A DNA stretch of 64,000 nucleotides from Streptomyces mirabilis (lineage in GTDB: Bacteria > Actinomycetota > Actinomycetes > Streptomycetales > Streptomycetaceae), in assembly GCF_039503195.1 (NCBI RefSeq), contig NZ_JBCJKP010000001.1, positions 5,580,001 to 5,644,000 of the forward strand, read 5' to 3'. Position numbers and translations under genes: made by a program. Positions 9,627 through 18,741 of this stretch are shown piece after piece (within the stretch, counting starts at the first letter, position 1; the number at the start of each line of letters is the position of its first letter). Below the pieces are notes generated by a model. That model searched no databases, was not told the origin of the DNA, and saw only the letters and a list, made by a program, of their open reading frames with translations.

Positions 9627-9666
9627 TCGGCCTTCACGATCCGGCGTACGCGGTCGTGAAGGCCGA
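9627..9666. terminator. Hairpin after the amidase gene
   Basis: A perfect 13-bp inverted repeat (TCGGCCTTCACGA and its complement) with a 14-nt loop lies 62 bp after the amidase stop codon. No T-run follows, as is usual for Streptomyces terminators. Confidence 0.65.
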
Positions 9667-9711
9667 CTTCACGGTGAGGACCGAACGACGGACGCGACCT
9701 GTCGCGGCCGG

Positions 9712-9749
9712 TCAGTACAGGGCCTTGTAGCCCTGCCAGCCAGCGGCGG
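9712..9749 (-). pseudogene. C-terminal scrap of an FG-GAP protein gene
   Basis: On the minus strand, the bases before a TGA stop at 9712-9714 encode GWQGYKALY. The intact FG-GAP protein at 12536-15592 ends with GWQGYKGLF directly before its stop. Only about a dozen codons remain before the sequence switches to an unrelated frame. This is a second fragment of the same family in the window. The short length limits confidence. Confidence 0.5.
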
Positions 9750-10027
9750 CGCTGGAGAAGATCGGCGACATGCTGCCCGACGCCACGCTCCTGCCCGAAC
9801 TGGACGCCACGCTCTACCGCGCGGCCGCGAAGATCCCGGGCGTCTCGGTCGTCACCGACGCCAAGAACTACACCGGCCGCTCCGGCATCGGCCTGAGTTT
9901 CAAGGAGCGCGACGGCCGCACGGTCTGGGTCATCGACAAGAAGTCACTCGGCTTCCTGGGCTCGGCGGACGAGGCGCTGCTGGCTGTCGGGGTCGCGGAC
10001 AAGGCGGGCGAGACGCCGGCCACATGA
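9743..10027 (+). pseudogene. C-terminal remnant of a CU044_5270-type protein gene
   Basis: The frame reads AAALEKIGDMLPDATLLPEL, then ATLYRAAAKIPGVSVV, GRSGIGLSFKERDGRTVWVI and DKKSLGFLG. This is the pattern of the C-terminal domain of CU044_5270 family proteins of actinomycetes, which are usually membrane proteins encoded beside ECF sigma factor genes. The N-terminal membrane part, roughly 200 residues, is absent, and the frame has no start other than an internal ATG at 9770. It abuts the FG-GAP scrap on the other strand, so this is a deletion or recombination junction. Confidence 0.55.
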
Positions 10028-10084
10028 GTGCCTGTTCCGGGAGAGCAGTCCCCTCTCGCGATGGAACCGGGCTGGACAACAAAC

Positions 10085-10148
10085 AAACCCCAGGTCGTTG
10101 ACCTGGGGTTTCATCATGGAGCGGGTGACGAGAATCGAACTCGCACTC
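10085..10148. repeat. att-like partial copy of tRNA-Gly 3' end with flanking hairpin (left)
   Basis: Bases 10117-10148 are identical to 32 bases of the intact tRNA-Gly (22111-22142), covering the CCA end, acceptor and T arm. A 12-bp hairpin at 10085-10111 (AAACCCCAGGTC and complement) precedes it, as at the intact gene. The sequence diverges before the anticodon arm, so no functional tRNA is encoded. I infer an attachment site left by integration of a mobile element into the tRNA gene. Confidence 0.8.
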
Positions 10149-10217
10149 GCATTTCGCGCCGCTGTCCACCGTGGTTGTCCGGTGAACCGCACAGTGCGCG
10201 GTGATCGCCTCGGCCGG

Positions 10218-12356
10218 TCAGGTGGGCCCGTCGGGGCTCCGGGAGAAGGCCGTGTCGCCGGCCGTCGCCACGATCGCGTCCTTGACGAGCAGCACTCGCG
10301 GCGGGTAGCTCTGCACTTTGTCCCCGGGGTCGTCCAGTGCGGAGGTGCGCCAGACCTCCGCTCCGGTGCGGCTGTCCAGTGCCAGCAGACGGCCGAAGCG
10401 GTTGGAGAAATAGACCCGGTTGTACGTCGCCGACATCGCGGGCGCGGACAGACTCTCCACGTCCGTCATCTTCTGCCAGAGTTGTTTGCCGCTGTCCGCC
10501 GACACCGCGGTGACCGACCCGTCGGACCGGACGAAGTAGACGACGCCGTCCACAAGGGTGGCCGCGCCGGTCAGCGGATGTGCCAGCGGTATCCGTCTGA
10601 CCTGCCCGGTTTCCGCGGCCACCCGCAGCAGCGCGTTGTACGGCCGTTCGTACCCGGCTTCGTACACGTCCTTCGCGGTCTGGGGGGCGAGGAACAGGGG
10701 CTGCCCGCCGACGGCGCCGAGCGCTTCCGCCTTCTTGGGCAGTGTGGCCGTTTCGGTCAGGCTGCCGGGTCCGAGCTTCATCAGCTCGACCGGGGCCTGG
10801 CCGGGCTCGTTGCCCTTCGAGCACAGGGCGTAGGGGACGCCTCCCAGCGCCGACGGAGTGCAGTACTCCTCCAGCGAGGGCGCCCGCCACAGTTCCTTGC
10901 CGGAAGGCCCGTAAGCCACGAACGACGCGTAGTCGGGAGACAGGGTCAGCAGCCCGCCGTCGTACAGGACCGCCTCCTCGGACGGGTTGATGTCGCGTTG
11001 CCACCGCCGGTGCCCGGTACCGGCGTCGAGAGCCACCATGCGCCTGGTCCTGTCGTCCGGTTCCTCGTACATGTAGACCAGCCCGTCGCGAACGCCGATC
11101 GGCTGTGCCCCCTGAGGGCGGGTGCCGGTCCGCCACAGGGCGCGGCCGGAGGCCGCGTCGATCCTGGCGGCCGTGAAACCCGTACCGCCACAGAACAGGG
11201 CGCTTCCCTTCGCCACGCATCCAGGGCTGTCGTAGTCGAGAGGGACACCCTTCACGTCGTACCGCAGCTTCGTCTGCCACGGCCGCCAACCGTCGGGCAG
11301 TGACGCGGCATGGGCGCCGGCCGTGGCGGTGGCGGTGTCCGAATCGGACACGTAGACACCCACCCCGACACACAGCGCCGTGACGGCCAGCACCGCACCG
11401 AGGCCGGTGAGGAGCATCCGGGCTCGGCGTCGCTTGCCGGTACCGATGCCGGACGGGGTGCCCGCGGGGGTGGTGGCCGCGCTCCGAGAAGTGGGGCGGC
11501 GCCCGGGCTTCGCGGACTGCCCGGTCTTCGGGGACCCGGTGGCGTCGGACTCCGGCAGCGCCTGGAGCATGCGGTGTATGTCCGTCAGTTCCGGCCGCGC
11601 GGCCGGGTCCTTGTCCAGGCAGCGCTCGACAATGCCCAGGAGCGCTTCGGGCACGCCGCCGAGGTCCGGGGTCCCGTGCACCACCTGATAGCCGGTTATA
11701 TACGGGCTGTCGGCGTCGAACGGGCCTGTGCCGACGGCCGCGAACACCAGCAGCGACCCCAGCGAGAACACGTCCGAGGCCGGGGTGACGTCCCGGGGAG
11801 AGGCCAGTTGTTCCGGCGACATGAAGGGCGGAGTGCCGATCATCCGCCCGGTCGTGGTGAGGCTCTGGTGGTCGGAAGCGCGCGATATGCCGAAGTCGAT
11901 GACGCGCGGCCCGTCCTCGGTCATCAGGACGTTGCGCGGTTTGAGGTCCCGGTGCACCAGGCCCGCCCGCTGGATGTCGCGCAGCGCCTCGGTGAGCCCC
12001 AGCCCCAGCGCGCGCAGTTCCCGCTGGCTCAACGGGCCGTCCTTCTCCACGACTTCGGCAAGGTTGAGCCCCGGCACGTAGAGCGTCGCCATCCACGGCC
12101 GGTCGGCGTCCGGGTCGGCGTCCACGACAGGTGCGGTGAAGGCGCCGCTCACTCTGCGCGCTGCCTCGATCTCCTGCCGGAAGCGCGTCCGGAACTCCTC
12201 CTCCTGGGCGTACGGCCCGTGCACGAGCTTGACCGCGACCTGCCGTCCCGAGGCGGAGACTCCCAGATAGACGACCCCCATGCCGCCCGCCCCGAGCCGA
12301 CCGAGAAGGGTGTACCCGCCTATGGACTTCGGGTCCCCGGTGCTCAGGGGCGTCAT
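10218..12356 (-). CDS. Ser/Thr protein kinase with extracellular PQQ-type beta-propeller
   Basis: The 712-residue product has a Hanks-type kinase domain at about residues 14-265: the glycine loop LGAGGMGVVYLG, the lysine in VAVKLVHG, HRDLKPRN near residue 134 and DFGISR. A basic, Pro/Thr-rich linker leads to one membrane segment at about 312-337. The outer domain (340-712) carries PQQ-like propeller blades such as GRALWRTGT, GHRRWQRDI, GKQLWQKM and GAEVWRTS. It is probably a sensor kinase whose propeller binds an external ligand or protein. The ATG at 12356 is a good start. It lies between two partial tRNA-Gly copies and is followed by the FG-GAP gene upstream on the same strand, 179 bp away. 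Confidence 0.93.
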   Translation of the reverse strand: MTPLSTGDPKSIGGYTLLGRLGAGGMGVVYLGVSASGRQVAVKLVHGPYAQEEEFRTRFRQEIEAARRVSGAFTAPVVDADPDADRPWMATLYVPGLNLAEVVEKDGPLSQRELRALGLGLTEALRDIQRAGLVHRDLKPRNVLMTEDGPRVIDFGISRASDHQSLTTTGRMIGTPPFMSPEQLASPRDVTPASDVFSLGSLLVFAAVGTGPFDADSPYITGYQVVHGTPDLGGVPEALLGIVERCLDKDPAARPELTDIHRMLQALPESDATGSPKTGQSAKPGRRPTSRSAATTPAGTPSGIGTGKRRRARMLLTGLGAVLAVTALCVGVGVYVSDSDTATATAGAHAASLPDGWRPWQTKLRYDVKGVPLDYDSPGCVAKGSALFCGGTGFTAARIDAASGRALWRTGTRPQGAQPIGVRDGLVYMYEEPDDRTRRMVALDAGTGHRRWQRDINPSEEAVLYDGGLLTLSPDYASFVAYGPSGKELWRAPSLEEYCTPSALGGVPYALCSKGNEPGQAPVELMKLGPGSLTETATLPKKAEALGAVGGQPLFLAPQTAKDVYEAGYERPYNALLRVAAETGQVRRIPLAHPLTGAATLVDGVVYFVRSDGSVTAVSADSGKQLWQKMTDVESLSAPAMSATYNRVYFSNRFGRLLALDSRTGAEVWRTSALDDPGDKVQSYPPRVLLVKDAIVATAGDTAFSRSPDGPT

Positions 12357-12535
12357 CGCCGATCATCCTTCCCAGCGCCTGCCTGCCTCACGGGGATCAG
12401 AGTAGGGCCTGCCGCCCCGGACACGGAGCCGCGCCTGTCACGCACCGGTGCCCCTGTGCCCCTGAGCCGCGCGACGGGTCATCCGAACGCGCCGCCTTGC
12501 GTCCCGACCGTTTCCCGTCGCCTCTCGAAGGCGGC

Positions 12536-15500
12536 TCAGAACAAGCCCTTGTACCCCTGCCAGCCGGTGGCGATCTTCGTACGACCGCCGAAGGAGCCCT
12601 TGCCGTTGCCGTTGTTGCGCCAGACGGCGCCGGAGGTGTCGCGGGAGACGATGTCCGCTTTGCCGTCACCCGTGATGTCCCCGACGCCGACGATCGCGCT
12701 GTACGAGCCGCCCCAGTTGCCGAACAGCTTCACGCGGGCCTTGAAAGTGCCCTTGCCGGTGCCGTCGTAGCGGTACAGGTTGTTCGCCTTGTCCTGCGCG
12801 AGGAGATCACCGATGCCGTCGCCGTTCAGATCACCGGCGCCCACGATCTTCTTGTACGTCTTCCAGTCGTCGTAGAGCTTGACGCGGGCGGAGAGATTCC
12901 CGGCGCTGGTGCCCTTGTACAGGTAGACGGTGCCGGTGGCGGTGTTGCGGGCGATCAGGTCCGGTCGGCCGTCACCACTGACGTCACCGGGTGCGGTCAG
13001 CACGTCGTACTGCTGCCAGCCACCGCCCAGCGAGGTGTACGCGGTGGAAGGCGTCACCGCCGCCCCGCACGCGGGCCGGTAGGCGCGCAACGCACCGCTG
13101 CTGAACCGGACGAGCACGTCGTTGCAGCGGTCACCGCTCAGGTCGCCGAAGGGCACGGCCTTGATCGATGTCGCCCAGCCGCTCCCGGTCAGCTTCCCGG
13201 TGAAGGTGCCCTTGCCCGTCCCGTACTGGTACGTCAGCCCACCGGAGCCGTTCAGCGTCACCAGCTCGCCGAAGCCGTCCGACCCGACGAAGTCGCGGCG
13301 GACCGCGGCGGCCCCGGTGACCTTGACCGTGCCCGTCCTCGTCAGCGCCGCGCCCTGCCCGTCCGCGGGGGTGACGGTCAGCGTCCAGGTGTAGGCGCCG
13401 TTGGGCACCAGCCGGCCGGAGCCGTCCTTGCCGTTCCACGCCGGACTCACCACACCGCGCGACAGACCGCCGGAGAGGGTGCGGACGGCCGCACCGGTGG
13501 CCTTGTCGCCGATCACGAGTTTCCAGGAGGCCGCGGGCTTGTTCAGCCACCACTTCGGGCTCCACGGCGCGGCGCCGCCCCTGACGTCCACCGAGGCGGC
13601 GACGGTGGCGTCGCGCTGGACCAGGGCGGAGACGGGGACCTCACTGGAGGTCAGACGGATGGTGTGGTCGGAGCGGAGCTGGGCGATCACGCCGGTGTAC
13701 GGGTCGACGTCCCAGGCGTTCCCCTCGAACTTCCCGGCGGTGTGCGACAGGGGCGTCCCGCCGCGGACGTCGATCACCTTGAGCTGCCCGGCCTCGACCG
13801 TCGCGACGAAGCCGTCGCCGAGCTGCGCCTGCTCCCAGCCTGAGCCCGACACGAGCGTCAGATTCCGCTGGGTGACGGTGTCGTAGACGCCCTGTCCCTC
13901 CGAGTTGAGCACGCAGTTCCACAGCAGCCACCGGCCGACCGCCTGGAAGTCGTTCAGCAGGCAGCCGCGCCCGAACCACACCGGCTCGCCCTGCTTCCCG
14001 GTCAGCAGGTCGTACGGGACCACGGTGTCGTTGCCGGACATCACCCACACGGTGGTGCCCCAGATCGCCCGCACGCTGTCCGTCGTCGTGAACACCGTGC
14101 GCCCGGAGTCGAGGTCGACGACCCGGGTCTCCGCCACGCCGTTGCTGTCGTACGGCCTGGTCAGGGCGGCGAAACGGCCGCCCGCGGCGGTCGCGGTCTG
14201 GTAGCTGCGGGAGCCGTCGATCCGGGTGCCGGGCAGCGACCGGTCGGCCCCGAGGAGCTGGGGCTGCTGGGCGGCGCTCGTGCCGTGGCCGGCGACGACC
14301 GTCCGGCCGTCGCCGGTGTCGAGGAGACGTGGGCGGCTTCCCGAGTAGTTCTCCAGCACGATACGGCCGCGGGTGGTGCGTGCCCCCGCCGTGGGGGAGT
14401 CGGCCACGCCGGTCTCACGGGTGTGGAGATACGACCAGTCGCCCACGGGGTCGGTCTCCACGGTGGTCAACCGCCCCTGGGCAAGGGTCAGTTGGGAGAC
14501 CGTGTGGGCGGCCTGCCGCGGGTAGGCGTTCGCGATCCTCCGTACGGTGACCCCGCCGTCCTCGGCCGCCTCGACGAGGGAGACGCCCCAGTGGTCCGTG
14601 TCGGCGCCGCCCGCGACCAGGAGCCCGCCGTCCGGAGTCGGCACGGCCTGCCGTGACGTCCTGGCCAGCAGCGTGCGCGGCGCGGAGCCGTCGAGGGGGA
14701 CGGCCTCGACCCGCGAGACCGCGCGGTAGGTGTCGTTCTGGCCCAGGGAGGAGTCGTACCGGGACACGATGACGTGGTCGCCGACGAGGCCCAGCACCTG
14801 CGAGATCTCGCCGACCCGCACGGTCCGCACGGCGGCGGCCGGGTCCTGACGGGAGGCGACGTGCAGAGTGCCGTCGTAGTACCAGACCAGGTGGGTGGGG
14901 CTGAGCGCGACCAGGTAGTTCCAGGACTGCACGGTGTACGGCAGGGCGGTGAAGCGCCCCTGCTCCACGTCGAGCCACCCGGTGACCATGTCGTCGCCCT
15001 TGCGGTACTGCACGACCTGTCCGTGCGCGTCGCCCAGCCCGGCGGCGGACTGCAGATGGACGCCGGAGGGGACGCCTTGCACCGTGCGGTCGGAGACGGA
15101 GCCGTCGGCCCGGGCGTCCAGCAGATGCCACGTGCTGTCGGCGCCAGGGGTTCCCGCGGTCGTGACGACCGTCGACCCGAGGGTGCTGAAGTAGAAGTGT
15201 CCGTCGGGCAGTGCGACCGTACTGATCTGGCCGGACGTCATGTTTCGCAGCGTCACGGTCCCGGCGGAGGTGTCGTAGCGGGCGACGACGTCCGAGCCGG
15301 CGCCGGCACTCGTGACGCCGTACACGTCCGTGCCCGATGCGTCGACGACCGTGTCGACACCGTCGTACGTCGTCCAGAGCTGGCCCCGCCCCTCCTCGTA
15401 CCGGAGGAACCCCGAGGGCCCCGCGCTCAGCAGACCCGTCCGGGGAACCATGTCCGTGGCGGCCGGTACGACCACCTCTCCGGTGACCGTTCCACCGTGC

Positions 15501-15592
15501 GCGATGCCGACGGTCAGCGAGCCGAGGCCGAGAGCCAGTGTGAAGGAAACGGTTGCGGCGGTGGCGCCTCGTACGAGCGCACGTCTGCCCAT
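12536..15592 (-). CDS. Secreted FG-GAP repeat protein with FlgD-like Ig domain
   Basis: The 1018-residue product starts with a signal peptide (RGATAATVSFTLALGLGSL). Residues of about 50-640 look like WD40-like or propeller blades. A FlgD-like Ig segment follows (SWKLVIGDKATG, NGAYTWTLTVTPADGQG). The C-terminal 230 residues hold FG-GAP/VCBS repeats with calcium-binding loops: DLSGDRCNDVL, DVSGDGRPDLI, DLNGDGIGDLL and DITGDGKADIV. The protein ends GWQGYKGLF. It is probably a large surface or secreted protein; no catalytic motif is visible. Two fragments of paralogues lie at 626-1043 and 9712-9749. Confidence 0.85.
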   Translation of the reverse strand: MGRRALVRGATAATVSFTLALGLGSLTVGIAHGGTVTGEVVVPAATDMVPRTGLLSAGPSGFLRYEEGRGQLWTTYDGVDTVVDASGTDVYGVTSAGAGSDVVARYDTSAGTVTLRNMTSGQISTVALPDGHFYFSTLGSTVVTTAGTPGADSTWHLLDARADGSVSDRTVQGVPSGVHLQSAAGLGDAHGQVVQYRKGDDMVTGWLDVEQGRFTALPYTVQSWNYLVALSPTHLVWYYDGTLHVASRQDPAAAVRTVRVGEISQVLGLVGDHVIVSRYDSSLGQNDTYRAVSRVEAVPLDGSAPRTLLARTSRQAVPTPDGGLLVAGGADTDHWGVSLVEAAEDGGVTVRRIANAYPRQAAHTVSQLTLAQGRLTTVETDPVGDWSYLHTRETGVADSPTAGARTTRGRIVLENYSGSRPRLLDTGDGRTVVAGHGTSAAQQPQLLGADRSLPGTRIDGSRSYQTATAAGGRFAALTRPYDSNGVAETRVVDLDSGRTVFTTTDSVRAIWGTTVWVMSGNDTVVPYDLLTGKQGEPVWFGRGCLLNDFQAVGRWLLWNCVLNSEGQGVYDTVTQRNLTLVSGSGWEQAQLGDGFVATVEAGQLKVIDVRGGTPLSHTAGKFEGNAWDVDPYTGVIAQLRSDHTIRLTSSEVPVSALVQRDATVAASVDVRGGAAPWSPKWWLNKPAASWKLVIGDKATGAAVRTLSGGLSRGVVSPAWNGKDGSGRLVPNGAYTWTLTVTPADGQGAALTRTGTVKVTGAAAVRRDFVGSDGFGELVTLNGSGGLTYQYGTGKGTFTGKLTGSGWATSIKAVPFGDLSGDRCNDVLVRFSSGALRAYRPACGAAVTPSTAYTSLGGGWQQYDVLTAPGDVSGDGRPDLIARNTATGTVYLYKGTSAGNLSARVKLYDDWKTYKKIVGAGDLNGDGIGDLLAQDKANNLYRYDGTGKGTFKARVKLFGNWGGSYSAIVGVGDITGDGKADIVSRDTSGAVWRNNGNGKGSFGGRTKIATGWQGYKGLF

Positions 15593-16021
15593 TCAGAACC
15601 TCTCCAAGGACGGTAGGCGAAGGCTTGGAGAGACTTGCGCGCGCCGTTGAGCCGCAGGTCATGGACCCGCGGCACAGTTGACGTTCCGACGCCCCCCAGG
15701 CAAGTGGCCGGATCCTAGCATTTTACCTGTGCATGACCTTCAGGGTGGGGAGTGGCCTGTGCGGGGGCGGCTCGTGCAGGCGAGCCGAACCTCGGTGGAT
15801 CTCCCCTCGGGTGGTGCGGACGGTGATCGGCGGCGCGTTGGCACCTGCGCGGGTCCGTCACATCGCGCGGTGTCGGCGACGGTGCGCTGGGCCACGATCC
15901 GCGACGTGCTGGAGGTACCGCGCCCGGCTCCCCCGCTCATGACCGGCTGCGCATCCTCGGCTCCCCCCGAATTGGACTAGACGACAAACCACCCCCAGGC
16001 CGTTGACCTGGAGGCAAATTC
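15593..16021. other. Gap before the middle att-like site
   Basis: These 429 bases hold no convincing gene. Short open frames at 15678-15980 have no recognisable content. The last 40 bases contain a degraded form of the hairpin seen next to the other tRNA-Gly copies (CCCCCAGGCCGTTGACCTGG). Confidence 0.4.
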
Positions 16022-16069
16022 TGGAGCGGGTGACGAGAATCGAACTCGCACTCTCAGCTTGGGAAGCTG
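15992..16069. repeat. att-like partial copy of tRNA-Gly 3' half (middle)
   Basis: Bases 16022-16069 match 48 bases of the intact tRNA-Gly gene (22111-22158): CCA end, T arm, variable loop and anticodon arm through the anticodon. The D arm and 5' acceptor strand are absent. An imperfect copy of the tRNA-proximal hairpin is at 15992-16013. Beyond the match, an 11-bp tandem direct repeat (GTTCCCCGCTG) occurs near 16150, possibly integrase arm sites. I infer the junction between two tandem integrated elements. Confidence 0.85.
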
Positions 16070-16307
16070 CGAGCATGTGCGGCCTGTTCGCGCTGACCTG
16101 GGCGAAAAGCCGAGCAGTGGCCTCGTTGGGTTCGGCTGCGTTCACCGTGGTTCCCCGCTGTTCCCCGCTGGATCTGGTGCGCTGGTGGTGCGCTGCTCAC
16201 GCATCTCCGGACCAGCTCACTAGGCCTGCGACGTCACGGCGCGAGCTGTCCCATTCCCCCCGTATCGTGAAAAGACGGGCAGCCGGTAGCAGGGAGGCAG
16301 GATAATC

Positions 16308-17420
16308 ATGGCGGAACCGGAGGTCGACTACACGGCGGTGTTCCAGGCCCTTTCCGGGGCGGTGGCGCTGCTGACGCCGCAGCTGATCTTCGTGGACGTC
16401 AACGCGGAGTTCCTGCGCATCATGGGCCGCACCCGTGAGCAACTGGTCGGCCGGTACCTGCCCGACGACTTCCCCGAGAACGAGCCCCTCGTACTGCCCC
16501 TCCTGCTCAAAAATGTGGCGTCACTACGCCGGGTTGCGGACTCCGGTGAGCGCGACACCGTAGCGCTGCAGCGCTACTACATGAAGGACCCCGACCAGCC
16601 TGGGGTACGTCACGAGCGGTACGTGAACCTGACCAACACCCCCGTCCTCGGCTCTGACGGGCGGGTGGCACTGCTGCTGCACCGGGTGGAGGACGTCACT
16701 GAACTCATCCGCGCCCGTGAAGTCGCGCTGACCTTGCAAGAAGCCATGCTGCCCGCTCCCCGCCCGGTCGGTCGCCACCCGGCGGCCGTACGTTACCGGC
16801 CCGCTGCCGAAGCACTGAACGTGGCTGGCGACTGGTACGACCTGGTCGACCTGCCCGGCGGCCGCATCGCGGTCGCCGTCGGCGACGTTGTAGGCCACGG
16901 CCTGTACGCGGCCGGCGTCATGGGACAACTGCGCAGCGCGCTGAGCGCCGCCTCCCGCGCCGTCGACGGCCCCGCCCGGGCCCTGGAAGTCCTCGGGCTA
17001 TACGCCCGCTCCGTCAACGGTGCCGAAAACACCACAGTGGCCACGACATTCATCGACTGGGACACCCACACCATCACCTACAGCAGCGCCGGCCACCCCC
17101 CACCGGTCCTCCTGCAAGGGGACGGGGCCGTCGAGTTCCTCGACCAGGCCACCGACCCCCCACTCGGCGCCCGTCCTCAACATGCCCGCCGGATCCAGGC
17201 TGTCGCGGCCTTCCGCGAGGGCGCCGCTCTAACGCTCTACACCGACGGCCTGATCGAACGCCGCGGCGAAGACATCGACACCGGCCTCGCGCGGCTCGCC
17301 GACTCCCTGGCCCGCCACCGGACAGACGACCCCGAAGCCCTCGCCGACGCCGTGCTCAACGACCTACTCCCACCCGGTGGCGCCACCGACGACACCGCCC
17401 TGGTCATCGTGCGCCTATGA
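16308..17420 (+). CDS. PAS-domain SpoIIE-type PP2C phosphatase
   Basis: The 370-residue product has an N-terminal PAS-like domain (about 5-140: FVDVNAEFLRIMGRTREQLV, FPENEPLVLPLL) and a C-terminal SpoIIE/PP2C phosphatase domain (150-370). Metal-site motifs are GDWYDLVDLPGGRIAVAVGD, GHGLYAAGVMGQLR, SSAGHPPPVLL and TDGLIERR, ending DDTALVIVRL. Such proteins dephosphorylate anti-sigma-factor antagonists in partner-switching pathways. The ATG at 16308 follows GGGAGG. No anti-sigma kinase or antagonist gene is adjacent. It sits inside the right integrated element and is probably cargo. Confidence 0.92.
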   Translation: MAEPEVDYTAVFQALSGAVALLTPQLIFVDVNAEFLRIMGRTREQLVGRYLPDDFPENEPLVLPLLLKNVASLRRVADSGERDTVALQRYYMKDPDQPGVRHERYVNLTNTPVLGSDGRVALLLHRVEDVTELIRAREVALTLQEAMLPAPRPVGRHPAAVRYRPAAEALNVAGDWYDLVDLPGGRIAVAVGDVVGHGLYAAGVMGQLRSALSAASRAVDGPARALEVLGLYARSVNGAENTTVATTFIDWDTHTITYSSAGHPPPVLLQGDGAVEFLDQATDPPLGARPQHARRIQAVAAFREGAALTLYTDGLIERRGEDIDTGLARLADSLARHRTDDPEALADAVLNDLLPPGGATDDTALVIVRL

Positions 17421-17542
17421 ACCCAGCCTGCCACTTCCGCCCAGCTAGAGCATCAGTTCTTCTGGGTCTTGCGGGGGAGAACGAGGGTCCGCGCGACGTC
17501 CGGGGCGTTGCACGCAGCGGCGGTTGCGCTACGGCGTTCCGG

Positions 17543-17725
17543 TCAGGCGCAGGCGAGTGCGGGCCGGGGCTGATGGGGCAATGCGGCGATGATCTCGGCG
17601 AGCGAGGTCGCGGCGAGGTTGTTCCGCCACGCTTCGTGGGCTTGGGCCATCTCGGCGGGCAGTGCTAGTGCAACAGCCATTCCGTACTCACAGGCAGCTT
17701 CATAATCCCGATCTATCTCAGACAT
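17543..17725 (-). CDS. Small hypothetical protein (60 residues)
   Basis: The ATG at 17725 opens a frame encoding MSEIDRDYEAACEYGMAVAL, then EMAQAHEAWRNNLAATSLAE and a short tail. It is soluble, mostly helical in pattern, and rich in Ala and Glu. The start lies 62 bp from the divergent start of the NAD(P)-binding protein gene. I do not recognise it. It could be a small regulator or the remnant of a longer gene of the element. Confidence 0.5.
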   Translation of the reverse strand: MSEIDRDYEAACEYGMAVALALPAEMAQAHEAWRNNLAATSLAEIIAALPHQPRPALACA

Positions 17726-17786
17726 TGCGGACCCGTTTAGTCCGAGTTGGGTGGGTGGCATCATGAGAGACAGAGGAGAGATCACC

Positions 17787-18539
17787 ATGCAGACCGTCCG
17801 AATCGCCGTTGCCGGAGCGACCGGGAACATCGGGGCTCTCACCGTCGCCGCCCTGGAACGTGCCGGACACCACGTCGTGCGCATCAGCCGCTCACTCGGC
17901 GTGGACCTGACCACCGGCGACGGCCTCGACGCCGCCCTGACCGGCGTCGAGGCGGTCATCGACGCCACGAGCTACACAGGGGCCGATCGGGACGACGCGG
18001 TGGTGTACTTCGGCACCACGACCCGGAACCTGCTCGCCGCCGAGGAACGGGCCGGTGTCCGTCACCACGTGCTGCTCTCGATCGTCGGCGTCCATCGTAT
18101 TGAAGGCAACGCGCACTACTCCGGCAAGCGCGAGCAGGAGCGCCTTGTGACCGAAGGCCCGGTGCCGTGGACGATCGTTCCTGCCACGCAGTTCCACGAC
18201 TTCGCTGCGACGTTGACGAGCTGGACCGAGCAGGACGGCGTCGCCGCGATCGCACCGCTGCTTGTCCAGCCGATCGCGCCCGCGGACGTGGCCGACATCC
18301 TCACCGAGATCGCCATGGGTGCACCACAGGGGCGTTACCGCGACGTCGCCGGCCCGGAGACCCAGGACCTGGTGGACATGGCCCGGCGCACCAACGACGC
18401 GCGCGGACACGCGGTCAAGCTCGTGCCGACGTGGTCATCGCTGCTCGGCCTGGAGTGGGCCGGTGACGTACTCCTGCCCGGCGAGGGCGCCCGCATCGCG
18501 CCAACCACCTTCGACGAGTGGCTCGTAAAGCAGCAATAG
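17787..18539 (+). CDS. NAD(P)-binding Rossmann protein, NmrA/SDR-like
   Basis: The ATG at 17787 follows GAGGAGAG and gives 250 residues. The dinucleotide-binding loop VAGATGNIGALTVAAL is at residues 6-21, and the atypical-SDR pattern continues with GVEAVIDATSYTG, YSGKREQERLV (the YxxxK of the family) and WTIVPATQFHDF. Such proteins resemble NmrA-type redox sensors or quinone/azo reductases. The substrate is unknown. An in-frame ATG at 17751 lacks a good ribosome site. The gene is divergent from a 60-residue ORF. Confidence 0.85.
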   Translation: MQTVRIAVAGATGNIGALTVAALERAGHHVVRISRSLGVDLTTGDGLDAALTGVEAVIDATSYTGADRDDAVVYFGTTTRNLLAAEERAGVRHHVLLSIVGVHRIEGNAHYSGKREQERLVTEGPVPWTIVPATQFHDFAATLTSWTEQDGVAAIAPLLVQPIAPADVADILTEIAMGAPQGRYRDVAGPETQDLVDMARRTNDARGHAVKLVPTWSSLLGLEWAGDVLLPGEGARIAPTTFDEWLVKQQ

Positions 18540-18741
18540 CGTCACCCCGGCCCAGCACCCTGCGCTGCTGCGATTGTCGGCTGGTGGTAAGGCGGCAGAG
18601 CCTGAAGGACAGCTGGGCCTACCGCTCCGCCGCCGTCACTCCGGCCGCCTGATGCCCCGGGGCGGTTCGACACGGCCAAGCATCCACCGCCCCGGGGCTC
18701 ATCCCTCCTGCCAGCAAGCCAGCCAGAAGGAGAACGCCATC

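Noticed and set aside
10117..10148. Possible second functional tRNA-Gly
   Set aside because: Only the 3' 32 bases match; anticodon and D arms are missing.
10098..11303. Plus-strand frame starting in the left tRNA-Gly copy
   Set aside because: It runs antisense to the kinase gene and has no recognisable domain.
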